From positions 1 to 64,000 of the forward strand of contig CALIKQ010000032.1 of NCBI GenBank assembly GCA_938017975.1: a DNA stretch of 64,000 nucleotides, written 5' to 3'. Numbering within the stretch: position 1 is the stretch's first letter; each line of letters begins with the position of its first letter. Both the position numbers and the translations under genes were made by a program. The notes below the pieces were generated by a model, which saw only the letters and a list, made by a program, of their open reading frames with translations, was not told the DNA's origin and ran no database searches. Origin of the DNA: an uncultured Pseudomonadales bacterium. GTDB lineage: Bacteria > Pseudomonadota > Gammaproteobacteria > Pseudomonadales > Azotimanducaceae. Shown here one piece after another: positions 63,996-64,000 of the stretch.

Positions 63996-64000
63996 TAGAT

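Overview
The window reads as chromosome of a free-living marine-type gammaproteobacterium. I infer this from the conserved run miaB-phoH-ybeY-corC-lnt followed by leuS-lptE-holA (all on the minus strand, 30903 down to 21289), from a DUF1820 gene, and from a catabolic repertoire of peptide uptake, exported amidohydrolases, a CYP153-type P450, beta-oxidation-like enzymes and GH17 glucanases. Base composition looks even at roughly half G+C. I saw no rRNA, tRNA, insertion sequence, integrase, phage gene or CRISPR array. I cannot name the genus from the sequence.

Layout. 1-4149 (+): an ArsR-family regulator with a methyltransferase domain (cut by the window edge), ahcY, a TesB thioesterase and a GrdB/PrdB-like selenoprotein. 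The selenoprotein is read through an in-frame UGA at 3670-3672, with a SECIS-like hairpin just downstream, and the operon ends at a good intrinsic terminator. 8186-4148 (-): two exported imidazolonepropionase-type amidohydrolases, one without any metal ligands, and an exported M20 peptidase. 8448-10873 (+): a MoxR AAA+ ATPase and a CoxE-type VWA protein. 11020-16937 (+): a complete oppABCDF-type peptide ABC transporter whose OppC carries an FN3-like insertion. 20434-17070 (-): a second AAA+/VWA pair (CobS/CobT-like) coupled to a Nudix hydrolase. 20709-21272 (+): a SixA-like phosphatase.

21289-30903 (-) is the housekeeping block for translation, tRNA modification, the outer membrane and DNA replication. 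31082-34899 (+, with folK on the minus strand) holds DUF1820, an AMP-forming acyl-CoA synthetase, a zinc alcohol dehydrogenase and a stand-alone biotinyl/lipoyl carrier domain. 40191-34896 (-) is a Gld-type ABC exporter operon (ATPase, permease, GldG-like, DUF4340) ending in an enoyl-CoA hydratase, with a recognisable promoter. 40507-47540 holds a HAD phosphatase, two MFS transporters, a rhodanese-type sulfurtransferase, a GST and a metallo-beta-lactamase-fold hydrolase.

47710-56216 is the most accessory-looking part. It has a three-gene ATGA-coupled cassette of small unknown proteins, an NTF2-like exported protein, an unknown polytopic membrane protein, and a cluster of exported proteins: a caspase-like/SH3/Sel1 protein, a peptidoglycan-binding/Sel1 protein facing it, and an unknown cysteine-containing protein. 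56413-64000 is lipid and carbohydrate catabolism: an SDR, a MaoC hydratase, a CYP153 P450, two tandem leaderless GH17 enzymes, a hot-dog dehydratase and an acyl-CoA dehydrogenase that runs to the window edge.

The strongest candidate for something unusual is the Sec-encoding GrdB/PrdB-like gene in the same transcription unit as the S-adenosylhomocysteine recycling gene and its probable regulator. Next are the exported caspase/Sel1 cluster, the metal-site-less amidohydrolase paired with an intact paralogue, and the two AAA+/VWA pairs on either side of the Opp operon.
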